Shown here piece by piece: positions 32,120 through 41,816 of a stretch of 64,000 nucleotides of DNA (its first letter is position 1; each line of letters begins with the position of its first letter). Source of the stretch: Nitzschia sp. pyKryTriq1 (lineage: Eukaryota > Bacillariophyta > Bacillariophyceae > Bacillariales > Bacillariaceae); the NCBI GenBank assembly GCA_956465555.1, contig OY101115.1, positions 2,480,001-2,544,000 on the forward strand, written 5' to 3'. Below the pieces are notes generated by a model, which saw only the letters and a list, made by a program, of their open reading frames with translations, was not told the DNA's origin and ran no database searches. The translations under genes were made by a program, and so were the position numbers.

Positions 32120-35100
32120 CTAACGGCCGTTTCGGTTCTTGGGCATTTTTTTCGACTTGGCATCTTCCACGTCGCTTTGTTGATAGTAATGAGGGGCAAT
32201 CTCCACCAGCCATTCGGGATTGATCGGCGCCACCTGCCGCATGAATTCTTTGGTGGTGAACGCGAGCTCAAAAAATACTAGCCATGCTGGTGGCTGCTCT
32301 TCTTTGGCGAGTACACTGCTCGGGTGAATGTACACCGTCTTGTGCTGCTTGACCGTTTGATAATCTCCCGTTCGACTAAGCTTGGCCACATTGTAGAAGA
32401 AACCAGAGGTGATTGCCTTGAGAATAGCGTCCAGATCATCAGGTTTGGAAACAGTGTGGTCGATTTCTACACGTTCGCACAAGCCTTCGAGCTGCTCTCG
32501 GATATCTCGAGCTCGACGAATGGATCGGACTTGGACAAAATTCTCAAAGCACCAAGCCGTACTGTAATCCGTGGAAGCCCAATCGCTATAGCATCGAAGC
32601 AGTGCAATGTGATCGCCGCCTCCACCTCGTGCAAAATTCAAACGAGCTGTATCGGCATGGACGGCTTTTTCTTTGGGGCGGTAAAATACCGAAGCCCCCA
32701 GCGACAGCATAGATACCGTCGACAGCACATCGGATACGCACTCGTACTTTTCAGAAGCAATCACACTTTTGCTGAGCATTGGTTCCAGGGGGAATTCTGC
32801 CATGCGCCTTCCCAACTTGGTCAGTTCTCCTCTATCATTCAGAGCCCCTAGCGCGTAAAGTTGTTCCAGAGCTCGGATCAGGGCATCGGCTGGCGGTCGA
32901 TCCATGAAATCAAAATGCAACAGGTCGTTGATGCCTAGACTCTTCAACATGAGAACCACATTCCCTAGGTTGGTTCTCAGAATCTCGGGAACAGTGTTGG
33001 CTTCTAATTCATGCTGAAAGGACCATGCCGTGAACAGTCGGAAACACTTTCCTGGTTGCGTTCTGCCGGCACGACCCGCTCGTTGATTGGCTGCTGCCTG
33101 TGATACTGGTGTGACCACCAATGACTCCATTCCTGTACGAGCGTTGAAGGATTTTTGTTTGTTGAAACCTGTGTCGATCACGTAGCAGATGCCATCAATG
33201 GTGAGACTGGTTTCTGCGATATTTGTGGCGAGAACGACCTTTCGGGATCCTTTGGGAGTCTTCTCGAAAATCTTGGCTTGTTGGTCAGAGGGAAGATTGG
33301 CGTAGACAGGACAGATCATGAGCTCCTTGATTCTTGAACCCAAATTTCGTGTCCGCTGAGTGAGGATTTCGGCTGCAGTTTCAATCTCCTCCTGACCCGT
33401 CAAAAACACAAGAATATCGCCATTGAGGGGCTGCGAAACATGAATCTGTAATACCGTTACAACGGCAGCGTCAACGTAGTCAGCTTCTGGTGACTTGGTG
33501 TAGTAGATATCGACCGGATACATGCGACCAGGGATCATAAAAATGCTAGCATCGTCAAAGTACTTTGAGAACTTCTCTGCATCCATGGTGGCACTACTGA
33601 TAATGAGCTTCAAATCACTTCGAAAGCGAACAATATCCTTCACAAGTCCAAAGAGGATATCGGAATGAAGTGTCCGCTCGTGCGCCTCATCAATAACCAT
33701 GCACGAATAGCTCGCGAGGTCAGGCTCCGTTAGAATTTCCCGTAGTAACATTCCATCGGTCATGTACTGGATAACAGTAGACTTGGAAGTGCAATTTTCA
33801 AAGCGAATCGAGTAGCCTACTTCTTGACCCAATCGTACATTCATCTCTTGCGCGACACGAGCCGCTACACTCATTGCAGCAACACGACGAGGCTGGGTGC
33901 AGCCAATCTTGCCAAGCTCTGAATATCCAATTTCGTGGAGATATTGGGGTATCTGCGTTGTTTTACCACTCCCAGTCTCTCCCACTAGAACCAGAATTTG
34001 ATGGTCCTTGACGGCTGCTAGAAACTCTTCTCGGTAGGGGTACACGGGGAGCTTCTTCCGGCCAATTAAAATCTTTTCGTGCTCCGTCAGGATGGGCTCT
34101 TCTTCTTTGATTGCAAGCTCGACGCAGTCTTCAACAGATTTGTGCTTCTTGTCTCGTTTGTCGTAGCCTTTCGCTGTTTCTTGCATGACGAAATCGATCT
34201 GATCATCAAAGACTAGTTCGTATTCCTTTTCCTCTTTCTGCGCTCCCTTCTTCTTGCGTGGTGCCATGCCTTGTGCCTTTTGAGTTTGGGATTCTTCCCA
34301 CAATTCTTGCTCGGACTTTTCTTTGACTGGCTCCACGTAGCGCGAGGTCAAGAGTGCCTGATCTTGTTTGCCTTTGGTATCCCCTTCGTTGTATTCATCC
34401 GGCAATCGATAGAATCCATCATTTTTATCTTCTTGATTTTCGTTTGTTTCCACCATTTTCAGGATCTTTTTGCCCAATTCAATGCGTTTTTGTTCCGCGG
34501 CCGTCAACTTTTGATCTCGGAAGAGCTCCTCTTCATCTTGTAGCGACTGCTTCAATAAGTTCACTTCACGTTCTTGTCGTTTCTTGAGATATGCTCTACG
34601 ACTTTCCATTCGTAGTCGATCCAAAGTCAAGGCCTTGCCATCTTCTCCCACCACTGTCTCCCCACGCGCAAGACGTTCTTCGAGATCCAATCTTTTGCGC
34701 ATAGCATCTTGAGTTTCATCTTGATCTTCCTCGTCTTCCTGCTTGACTTGTTGTTTCGTCTTGGACTGATCTCGCTCGAGCATACGCTTTACAAATTCAT
34801 CTCGTTCCCGAAGATCCTTTTCTCTTTCCAGTTCGGCGCGCTGTTCGGCAGTCAAGGCATCGGCTTCCTTTTTCACGATGTCCTGCTGCCGTCGTTCTCG
34901 ACGTTCCTGCAAAGATTCTCGATTGACACCACCCCCACTTTCGTCACTGTCACTATCACTTTTGTCCTTGTAATTTCTTCGACGTTTCTTCTTTTCTCGC
35001 AACCGATCTTTTTTGGAGGCAAGTTTGTTTCCATCGCCATCGTCATTGTTGCCACTGTCATCACCATCACCATCACTCTTGCTTCGAGTAGAGGATCGTT

Positions 35101-35527
35101 TACTACTCTGTTTGCGTTCCTTTTTTCGCTTGCTCTTGCTGTCTTTTCCCCCCTCCTCCTCTTCTTCCAACAAGGCATATTGATTGGCTTTCTGGACCCA
35201 GTCGGCATTCGTCTTGGGGAGGCTCGCCTTGCTGGAAGTTCCGCAAGAACGACTGCTACTACTATTGCTGCTGGGTTGACATTTGGCAAACAAGGTCCGA
35301 CAAAACAAGGCTTGCTGTTCTTGAGTACTAGGAGTCGTGGCTTGGACATTTCCCTGTTGCAGGGTTTGCTGGATCTCGTCGACACTCTTGGCACGGCTTG
35401 CTACGTGCACCAAATACTTGGCCAAGTGCGAGTCCGAAAAGCCCATCAAATCGTGCAGCTGATCCGAGCACCATTCTTGGACTCCGGGAGGAATTTTACT
35501 ACTACTACCGCTGCGTTTGGCAGGCAT
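32120..35527 (-). CDS. DHX16: DEAH-box spliceosomal RNA helicase, PRP2/DHX16-like
   Basis: A single exon encodes 1135 residues from the ATG at 35527. The N-terminal 90 residues (V-Q-E-W-C-S-D-Q-L, then L-A-K-Y-L) match the N-terminal fold of DHX16. A long charged region rich in Arg, Glu, Lys and Asp follows. The helicase core has [26 protein letters not shown] and Q-R-A-G-R-A-G-R. The winged-helix, ratchet and OB-fold regions complete the C-terminus. PRP2/DHX16 activates the spliceosome before the first catalytic step. The N-terminal D-L-M-G-F-S-D-S block and length favour DHX16 over DHX8, DHX15 and DHX38. The lack of introns in 3.4 kb is notable for a splicing gene. Confidence 0.9.
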   Translation of the reverse strand: MPAKRSGSSSKIPPGVQEWCSDQLHDLMGFSDSHLAKYLVHVASRAKSVDEIQQTLQQGNVQATTPSTQEQQALFCRTLFAKCQPSSNSSSSRSCGTSSKASLPKTNADWVQKANQYALLEEEEEGGKDSKSKRKKERKQSSKRSSTRSKSDGDGDDSGNNDDGDGNKLASKKDRLREKKKRRRNYKDKSDSDSDESGGGVNRESLQERRERRQQDIVKKEADALTAEQRAELEREKDLRERDEFVKRMLERDQSKTKQQVKQEDEEDQDETQDAMRKRLDLEERLARGETVVGEDGKALTLDRLRMESRRAYLKKRQEREVNLLKQSLQDEEELFRDQKLTAAEQKRIELGKKILKMVETNENQEDKNDGFYRLPDEYNEGDTKGKQDQALLTSRYVEPVKEKSEQELWEESQTQKAQGMAPRKKKGAQKEEKEYELVFDDQIDFVMQETAKGYDKRDKKHKSVEDCVELAIKEEEPILTEHEKILIGRKKLPVYPYREEFLAAVKDHQILVLVGETGSGKTTQIPQYLHEIGYSELGKIGCTQPRRVAAMSVAARVAQEMNVRLGQEVGYSIRFENCTSKSTVIQYMTDGMLLREILTEPDLASYSCMVIDEAHERTLHSDILFGLVKDIVRFRSDLKLIISSATMDAEKFSKYFDDASIFMIPGRMYPVDIYYTKSPEADYVDAAVVTVLQIHVSQPLNGDILVFLTGQEEIETAAEILTQRTRNLGSRIKELMICPVYANLPSDQQAKIFEKTPKGSRKVVLATNIAETSLTIDGICYVIDTGFNKQKSFNARTGMESLVVTPVSQAAANQRAGRAGRTQPGKCFRLFTAWSFQHELEANTVPEILRTNLGNVVLMLKSLGINDLLHFDFMDRPPADALIRALEQLYALGALNDRGELTKLGRRMAEFPLEPMLSKSVIASEKYECVSDVLSTVSMLSLGASVFYRPKEKAVHADTARLNFARGGGGDHIALLRCYSDWASTDYSTAWCFENFVQVRSIRRARDIREQLEGLCERVEIDHTVSKPDDLDAILKAITSGFFYNVAKLSRTGDYQTVKQHKTVYIHPSSVLAKEEQPPAWLVFFELAFTTKEFMRQVAPINPEWLVEIAPHYYQQSDVEDAKSKKMPKNRNGR

Positions 35528-35766
35528 TAGATGAACGAATTGATTGATGGGCCGATTGATAGAGTATGGATACAAGCAGGAGTAGGAGGTAGGAGGTAGG
35601 AGGCTGTCAATACATCAACTACGAGTATGTCGTACTGCGGCGTGCATGATGTACAGGTGGCACCGAAGGTGCGCTGGATGTAGCAGGGACCAAGTAGCGT
35701 GAGTGGTACGAGCTCCATAGGCACCTGGCTGGGGTGCGGGTAATGGGTGGGAGTACAGTCGGGTGT

Positions 35767-35815
35767 GCGATTTAACGAGGTCTACGTCAGAACGGCTTCT
35801 TCCTCGTTAAATCGC
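35767..35815. repeat. Inverted repeat GCGATTTAACGAGG
   Basis: GCGATTTAACGAGG at 35767-35780 is followed by its exact reverse complement at 35802-35815, with a 21 nt loop. Flanking GGG and CCC extend the pairing past a small bulge. It could be facing element ends or a structured 3' UTR. Confidence 0.8.
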
Positions 35816-35836
35816 GCCCTATAATGAACGGAAACT

Positions 35837-35900
35837 ACGTAGAAAATGTACTAGGTTCTACGTACAATGCAAACAATTAGGAACACGTAGAAAATGTACT
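35837..35900. repeat. 16 bp direct repeat
   Basis: ACGTAGAAAATGTACT occurs at 35837-35852 and again at 35885-35900, with other CTACGTA words between. Origin unknown. Confidence 0.75.
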
Positions 35901-35919
35901 GACATGCGCGTGGGTTAGA

Positions 35920-36546
35920 CTACTTTGGGCCAAAGAAGGCATTGATGCTCGTCTGCCTGCTTCGACTCTTGGCTTCCGCTTCTTTCATTTTGACGCGGCG
36001 GTTGTGCGAAAACACTTCATCTCGCGCTTTTTTCAAGAAAAGGACCGCACCCGTGGCACCAGAAGAGTCAAGACACTCCTGCAACTCCAGCAGCTTGGCA
36101 GTCACCGCAGCATAATCAACTGCAGTCTCCTCCACCTCTTCTTGCACACTATCATTGTCACTGATCTCTTCTTCTTCCTCATCACTCAAGACTTCACTAA
36201 TTGTTGTTGCATTGATGACATCAAGCTTTTCAGTGCTGAGATATTCTGAAATTTCCTCCGAAGCCTCAAGATTGGCCCATTCCTCCAGGTGGTGCTCAAG
36301 TGGTTTCTCCTGACAATCGACCATTTCAATCATGTGCCGGACGGATTCAACTACTGGATCGAACTCGTCTGCATCCTTTGGGATTCTCAAACGTTTGAGC
36401 ATCACAACAAGCTCTTCAATCTTGGGGGCCAATGGATGATCCTTCAAAGTTGGTGCTGTTTTGCCATGCTGTTGTACAAGAGTGGCAGTTTGTGTGATTG
36501 GCAAAATATCTGCTTTAAAGAATTTGCGTGCGCGATTTCGAAACAA
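35920..36546 (-). pseudogene. Transposase-like C-terminal fragment (possibly Tigger/pogo class) with PIP-box tail
   Basis: The frame is open for 208 codons but has no ATG near its start; it begins directly after the stop of the upstream small ORF, in the same frame. The beginning (A-R-K-F-F-K-A-D-I-L-P) recalls the end of pogo/Tigger DDE transposases. A long acidic region and a basic tail ending S-R-Q-T-S-I-N-A-F-F-G-P-K follow. Q-T-S-I-N-A-F-F fits the PCNA-binding consensus; pogo transposase is known to bind PCNA. No catalytic DDE part is present, so this would be a 5'-truncated DNA-transposon remnant. It could also be the last exon of a host gene I failed to assemble. Family assignment is weak. 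Confidence 0.4.
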
Positions 36547-36843
36547 TTACAGCAGCATCGTCACCAGCATTTGAATCACTCGATTGAAGCAGGTCCACAC
36601 CAAGGGCGTCTCGAGGCGGAATCCTTTTACCGCAAAGAAGGTGAATCCGTACATGCCGCCCAGCATGGCCATGACCACGTCTTCCTTGTTGCCATAAGCA
36701 AGTAGATTGTTCATGCCATAATCTGTGTATCTTACACATTGTCCTTTTCTTGCATGGCGTGGGCCAGTGTCTTTTTGTCCGGTCAAGTCGTACATGACCA
36801 GCTTGGTCAAAGAGCGAAGAAGAAGAGGGGGGGGCACTAACAT
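36547..36843 (-). CDS. Small hypothetical protein
   Basis: The ORF has 98 residues from the ATG at 36843; an internal ATG 16 codons on (M-Y-D-L-T-G) may be the true start. A hydrophobic stretch (M-A-M-L-G-G-M-Y-G-F-T-F-F-A-V) may cross a membrane. I do not recognise it. The C-terminal part may run into transposon-derived sequence, since the transposase-like fragment follows directly in the same frame after its stop. It is divergent from the proteasome-like gene, which supports a promoter between them. Confidence 0.4.
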   Translation of the reverse strand: MLVPPPLLLRSLTKLVMYDLTGQKDTGPRHARKGQCVRYTDYGMNNLLAYGNKEDVVMAMLGGMYGFTFFAVKGFRLETPLVWTCFNRVIQMLVTMLL

Positions 36844-37389
36844 GTCGGATATGATTGTTAGGTTTTTGATCAGGAAGGAAAATCTCTGGTCTTGAAGTTC
36901 TCTGTTAACAGTGCTTAGTGAGGAAAACTGGAAAGAGCAGACTTCTCAATATGTGAGGGGCTCTGGTCTTGACCCAGGAGCTACATACACAAGTACCCAT
37001 CTACATACACACCAGGTAAAAACAAGGCACTGTAAAAACACAGCCTGGTCCCCAAGTAAATCCCCCCAAGCAAAGCACCCCCAAAATCAGCCTGGTCCCC
37101 AACTAAACCCCCCCCAAGCAAAGGGGACCCCCAAAATCAACCTACCGGTACCCATACACTCTGTATCATACACGTACAAGTAAGTGTAGTCTCTACTCGG
37201 GTAGAGAAAACGTTGCGACGAAGAAGATGACACAGTGCTGGTACCGGTACCCGGTATGCGTACCTGGTACCGTACGTTCATCATTATCATCACACCAGTG
37301 CATCATCCTACTTGTACCTTACCGGACAATGTGATCTACCGGTACACCAATCGTCGTCGAAAGCACTCTTTTCACTCAGGCAATCCAAA
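36844..37389. promoter_or_regulatory. Divergent promoter with tandem repeat and three TACCGGTA
   Basis: This 546 bp gap holds TACCGGTA at 37143-37150, 37242-37249 and 37337-37344, the last 46 bp before the next ATG. A tandem duplication of about 48 bp lies at 37041-37137. No gene was recognised. Confidence 0.45.
37041..37137. repeat. Two-copy tandem repeat, unit 47-50 bp
   Basis: Both copies begin CAGCCTGGTCCCCAA and end CCCCCAAAAT; they differ by a few substitutions and a short indel. It is a local, non-coding duplication. Confidence 0.8.
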
Positions 37390-38695
37390 ATGAGGCAACA
37401 GATAGCAGTTTCACTTCCATCGTCGCCCCGGGTTTGGGGCAAATTCCTCCTCCTATCGACGATGATTCTTCTCCAAGCGTTCCCGCCCGTGAAATCTTCT
37501 TCGTCCTCTCCCTGGAAGGGAGCTCCCTGGCAATCATCAGGAGAGGACAGTCAAGCGCTTCTAGAGCAGTTGAGATACAACGACTTGTCACCCACCATCT
37601 TTTCTCCGACTGGTAGATTGCATCCCGTCGAACGAACCATGGAGCAAATCCGACAACCTGACGCCCGCAGCAATTTGGTGGTGGCGCTCCACTGTCGAGA
37701 TGGCATGTTGATGCTATCGACGGTTCCGCTGTCCCCTTATCTGAACACAACAATCACTCCCTTGAACAACAACAACAACAACAACAATAGCGAGAACGAC
37801 GAAAATGACAATACCACAGAGACAGGTTCTACTACCGCCTTGTTTCTAATCCAAAATGAGGACAGTACTGACGAGTCCACCTCGGAGTCTTTTTCTTCTA
37901 CTCTACCGATTGTGGATTTGACGCCTGGTATTCTCGGGGCCACAGCGGGGAAAGTGTTGGATTGTCAAGTTTTGCGACTTCGGATGCAAGCCTTGGCTGA
38001 GCAACTGGTGGAAGATGATTTGGATCAAACTACGACCAAATGTGATGCCATATTGGTATCCAAATTGGCGCGAATGCTGGCCGATCAGCTGCAAGTGCCG
38101 ACACAAAAAACGAATTCTCGTCAAGGACCTCTTCTAGCGGTAAGAATGAATACAATACTTGCTCCAAGTTGGCTAATATATTGACAGCGTCTCACCGCAC
38201 TACCACTTCCTGCTTGCATCTGTTATCACCATCCGACATGCCCAATTTTAGAGTGCGGCAGTGGTCTTGGGACACCAGCAGCTGTGGAGAATTGATCCAA
38301 CTGGCCAATTTTGGAACTGTCATGCGGTCGTAGTAGGTAGAGAGTCGGATCGGGCCGAAGAGGAACTAGTGACGAAACTTTTGGAACGTATGAAAGCCAA
38401 CGAGAATGCTGCTACCAAGGAGGACGAGGAGCTGGGATCCTTTTTGAAATCTAGCATGACGTGCGACGATGCTTTGGATCTGGTCTGTGAATGTTTACAA
38501 ACAATATTTTGGCCCGCATCCCTGAATCTTCAAGCACTTCCAGAAGGGGTACGGGCGACGATTCCTTCCATTCCTTGGGTGGCCGTGACACTACGGGAAG
38601 GTGCCAAAACGTCGTCACAGACGACTCGACAAGTACGACGAGGTGCATTTCTTCCACCTCGTAGTGTCAAAGAAGAAGTAAGCAAGGAAGAATAG
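37390..38695 (+). CDS. Divergent proteasome alpha-type protein with signal peptide
   Basis: Two exons, 37390-38139 and 38252-38695, encode 397 residues over a 112 nt intron. The join gives P-L-L-A-S-A-A-V-V-L-G, then L-W-R-I-D-P-T-G-Q-F, matching the alpha-subunit pattern (...Y-Q-V-D-P-S-G). The alpha signature is near residue 75: L-S-P-T-I-F-S-P-T-G-R-L-H-P-V-E-R-T-M-E. Before it lies a signal-peptide-like leader (F-L-L-L-S-T-M-I-L-L-Q-A-F), which cytosolic and nuclear alpha subunits do not have. It also has a poly-Asn insert (about residues 126-135) and is longer than the usual 230-260 residues. It is not one of the seven standard subunits as far as I can tell. Export into the secretory route or plastid compartments is inferred only from the leader. 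Confidence 0.72.
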
Positions 38696-39031
38696 GAGAT
38701 TTTATCAGAATTAGCAGACTAGTAGTATGACTCCTCGGCCCACCATTCGTACCGGTACCGGTAGAAGCAAACCATGCTGAAGATGAGGAGTCGTCACGAA
38801 GTGGTCGTTCTAGTCATCGACAGGATGTTTTTTTGCACAAAGAAGAGCGATTGGCGATTTACGATACGCACGGTATTTCCGACTACGAGTACATCAGACT
38901 TCCCATTTCGATGCGAACAACGCGAACGAACAATTCCTTCCTTCATGTTCTCGCATTGCTGTACCGGTAGGTAGAAACGACCCGAATTCTGAGAGTACCT
39001 ATACGACTCCGATCGAGAAGGGAAATGGACC
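38696..39031. promoter_or_regulatory. Intergenic region with three TACCGGTA
   Basis: This 336 bp gap has overlapping TACCGGTA at 38750-38757 and 38756-38763, and a third at 38962-38969, 63 bp before the OTU-gene ATG. No gene was recognised. Confidence 0.45.
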
Positions 39032-40176
39032 ATGGCGAAGAAACAAAAAGGTGAAAAAGGGAGCACGAAAGGCAAGAACAAAGCGACGAGGGACACAAAT
39101 AAGGCAGACAAAGGATCTCGGTCCTCATCATCGAATGGAAAAAGTAATAAATCGAGGGCAAAGATGATGGACGTTACCGACGACGACTTTAAATTCCGCC
39201 ATTCGTTGGAGTCTGGTGAGTGTTTATTTGCTATTGTTGATTGTTGATGAGAAATATTACAAATGTACCAGGTTTTGCTCATTCTTCTTGTTCTGAAGAC
39301 GGCTTGACGGTAGTGGATATGGCAGCCGACGGAAACTGTTTGTTCCGGGCAATCTCGGACCAACTCTACGGCGATTACGGGAATTGCCATGAGGAGATCC
39401 GATCGGATATTTGTGATTTTATGGAAGAAAAGAAAGAGGACTTTGCAGTTTTTCTGGTTCTGGACGACGATAGTTGTGAAGAGGGCGATGACGGCAAAGA
39501 TTTTGAAAGTTATATTCGAACAATGCGGGAGGACGGAGAGTGGGGAGGCAACCTCGAACTTGTCGCTGCAGCACGTCTTTATCAGTGAGTTTCGCGAGTT
39601 GGTATCATGGGTGTCAAAATGTGATACGAGGAATGTCTCATCCTTTTTCTCCAATGTCATTCTTGCACAAGACGAAAAGTTACTGTGTTCTCGGCTACAC
39701 TTTCCGCGTATTCAATCGAACCCGGCGAAGAGAAATCTAGCGGACCTGATATTCTTGTAAGTTTCCACGACAACGATCATTATAATAGTGTCCGCGACGA
39801 GAAATCTCCTCCCAAACCACCGCCAAGGCGAAACAAGGAGAAAACTAGACAACTGGGTCACGAAGCTGGAGAGAGGGAGCAATCGCACGCGTCTGATAGT
39901 ACCGCCACAAGTGCGACGGCGTCGTCGTCGGTCTCCGATATGTCGATAGATAACAAAGCAGTTCCAGAGGATTCTGTACTCAGTCAGACGAAGAAGCAAA
40001 TAAAGAAGAGCGCGTCATGTCCCTGTGGGAGTGGGCTGCGATATAAGAAGTGCTGTCATGCCAAGCAAAAGCACGCAGCTCGTCTTGGAAAGCTCAAAGC
40101 GGAAGAATCACCCGAAAAAGGCGAAGACGAAGATGAAGTAGCTATGAAGGGAAACTTCCGAGTTTTGCAGATATGA
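39032..40176 (+). CDS. OTU-family deubiquitinase with SEC-C motif (OTUD3-like)
   Basis: Three exons, 39032-39215, 39299-39584 and 39672-40176, total 975 nt or 324 residues. An alternative in-frame acceptor at 39270 would add nine residues. A lysine-rich N-terminus precedes the OTU domain (about 60-190): D-G-N-C-L-F-R-A carries the catalytic Asp and Cys, and H-D-N-D-H-Y-N-S-V the catalytic His. A disordered linker leads to a SEC-C zinc motif, C-P-C-G-S-G-x-x-Y-K-K-C-C, near residue 280. OTU enzymes cleave ubiquitin chains; OTU plus SEC-C is known from other protists and plants. Cytosol or nucleus is likely. Chain preference cannot be read. Confidence 0.85.
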
Positions 40177-41816
40177 GCCACAATTTGCTTGAGACCGTCT
40201 CTCCTGACGCACCATCGCATTTGATGGAGCACCTTGCTTTTGAGACTTACGACGACGTACCGGTATGTTTTATCTTTCACGCGGGCACAACGCCCCAGGG
40301 ATCCGAACAGTCCGAAGAAATTGATTCTACTGTATATCTTGCCCACAGCTACAGTAGTATACGATTTCACAGTAGTATACGATACTCGCTGATCAAATGT
40401 GCCCAACTTGCGTTATTGGTTGGGTTTGTATTCCTACGAGTACGAACTCGCCACGATGAACTATGATCGACGATAGGCGCGATATTTCGCCGTTGACAGG
40501 TGAGGCCTTCGCAGTCGCAAAATCCAGCTTTATGACTCTCTCTAAAAAGTTGTTGGTTGAACCTTTCTACCCGCTCGTAGGGAATTGGACGACTTGCAAC
40601 TCCACTCTAGACGACTGGTGCTTTTGCTCTGGCCCACTGCTCCATGGAGACATGCACTACTCTGAGTACTACGTAGTGTACAGTACGTACTGTTCTTGCG
40701 CTCGCACTCTATAGCTAGTACGAAGAAGAGAGTGGTGCCTCTTTTTGCTCATTTAGCAGTCTTTCTCCTCTCTACAGTACGAGTACACAAGAGGGTGGAA
40801 ATATGTTGTAGTAGCACGAGGATTATGTACGAGCGTGTAGTTCAGTTGGAGTGACCTATCGTTATGTGCATACATACTACGTTTACGAATACTACTCTAC
40901 TTCTATTGTTCTAATATTCACTATCTATCTCTTGCTCGTACGGTATCGTCTTTCCTCGTCAACGACGTCAGCATGCATGCTACAGTACACGTGGCGCGTC
41001 ACAACCCGCAAAAGCGCCTGAAAAGGAAGAACTTTGATTGGTCAAGGTTGAGTCCCAGGAGTCGTTCGTTCATTACTGTACATTACTTAGCGCGCGTGCG
41101 CCAAACTTGCGCCGAAGGCCAACCGAACACGCAACAACCATCGAAGTTTGATTTGAATTCATCGCACAAAATCAGAAAAAAGCGCCTTTCGTCGTCTTGT
41201 CGGAAGGACCAGAAAAAAGAGTTGCCCGTAGCAACCAAAAATTTACCAAAAGTAAGTCAGAGATATTTGTTGCTTTGTGTGTTTTGTTTTTGCCATGGTG
41301 GAATCTCGGAATTGAGTATGGTGAAGATGCCAGAAGAATGCCTTTTTTCGGTCGACTTTACACGGTGGTCGGTTCTGTTTCGATGGCGCACGATCCACTT
41401 GACTGCAATTCCACGGCTCCTCCGGGTTCTCTTCCGTTTACCTCAATACTACAGGATGAGGAAAATTCCTGTCCACGTAGGAAACTTCGTAGAAACTTCG
41501 AAGAATTTGGAATTTCGGATTGCCACCTCGAAAAGAAATGAGAGGCAGTGGATGGTGGTGGTCGTGGTGGTTCTAGAGCCGCACACCATGGACAAGAAGG
41601 ATTTGCATGCAAATTCAGCTCAGGAACATTTCATATTCTTCCAGTGGACAGATATCCCTACTACGTAGAAACGGAATCGCATCTCACCAGAGGTTATTGC
41701 TTGCTTCCTTTCTTGACAGAAAAAATAAACGAGAGTCTTCTCTTGTCTTTTGATTTTCTCAGATCCACCAAGCTTTGTTACGTTATTTCCCGAGTTTAGA
41801 ACAAACGAACCGGACC
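40177..41816. promoter_or_regulatory. Long intergenic region; probable 5' leader intron of PABP
   Basis: This 1.64 kb gap has TACCGGTA at 40258-40265 and GTACGAGTAC-type words near 40436 and 40776. Before the PABP ATG, a GTAAGT at about 41251 and a strong acceptor (TTTTCTCAG, ending about 41761) could frame a leader intron of about 510 nt. Open frames here have no recognisable protein. Confidence 0.35.

Larger units (their letters stand above)
35528..35919. other. Intergenic region with hairpin and direct repeat
   Basis: This 392 bp gap holds the helicase promoter, a long inverted repeat at 35767-35815 and a 16 bp direct repeat (35837-35852 and 35885-35900). It is next to the transposase-like fragment, so these may be parts of the same decayed element. 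Confidence 0.4.

Noticed and set aside
34709-35530. 273-codon frame antisense to the helicase N-terminus
   Set aside because: It is hydrophobic nonsense produced by the complement of Arg/Glu/Lys/Asp-rich codons; no family match.
38794-39660. 288-codon minus frame over the OTU gene start
   Set aside because: It overlaps supported OTU exons on the other strand and shows no domain.
40973-41668. 231-codon frame upstream of PABP
   Set aside because: It has no recognisable domain and crosses the probable leader intron of PABP.
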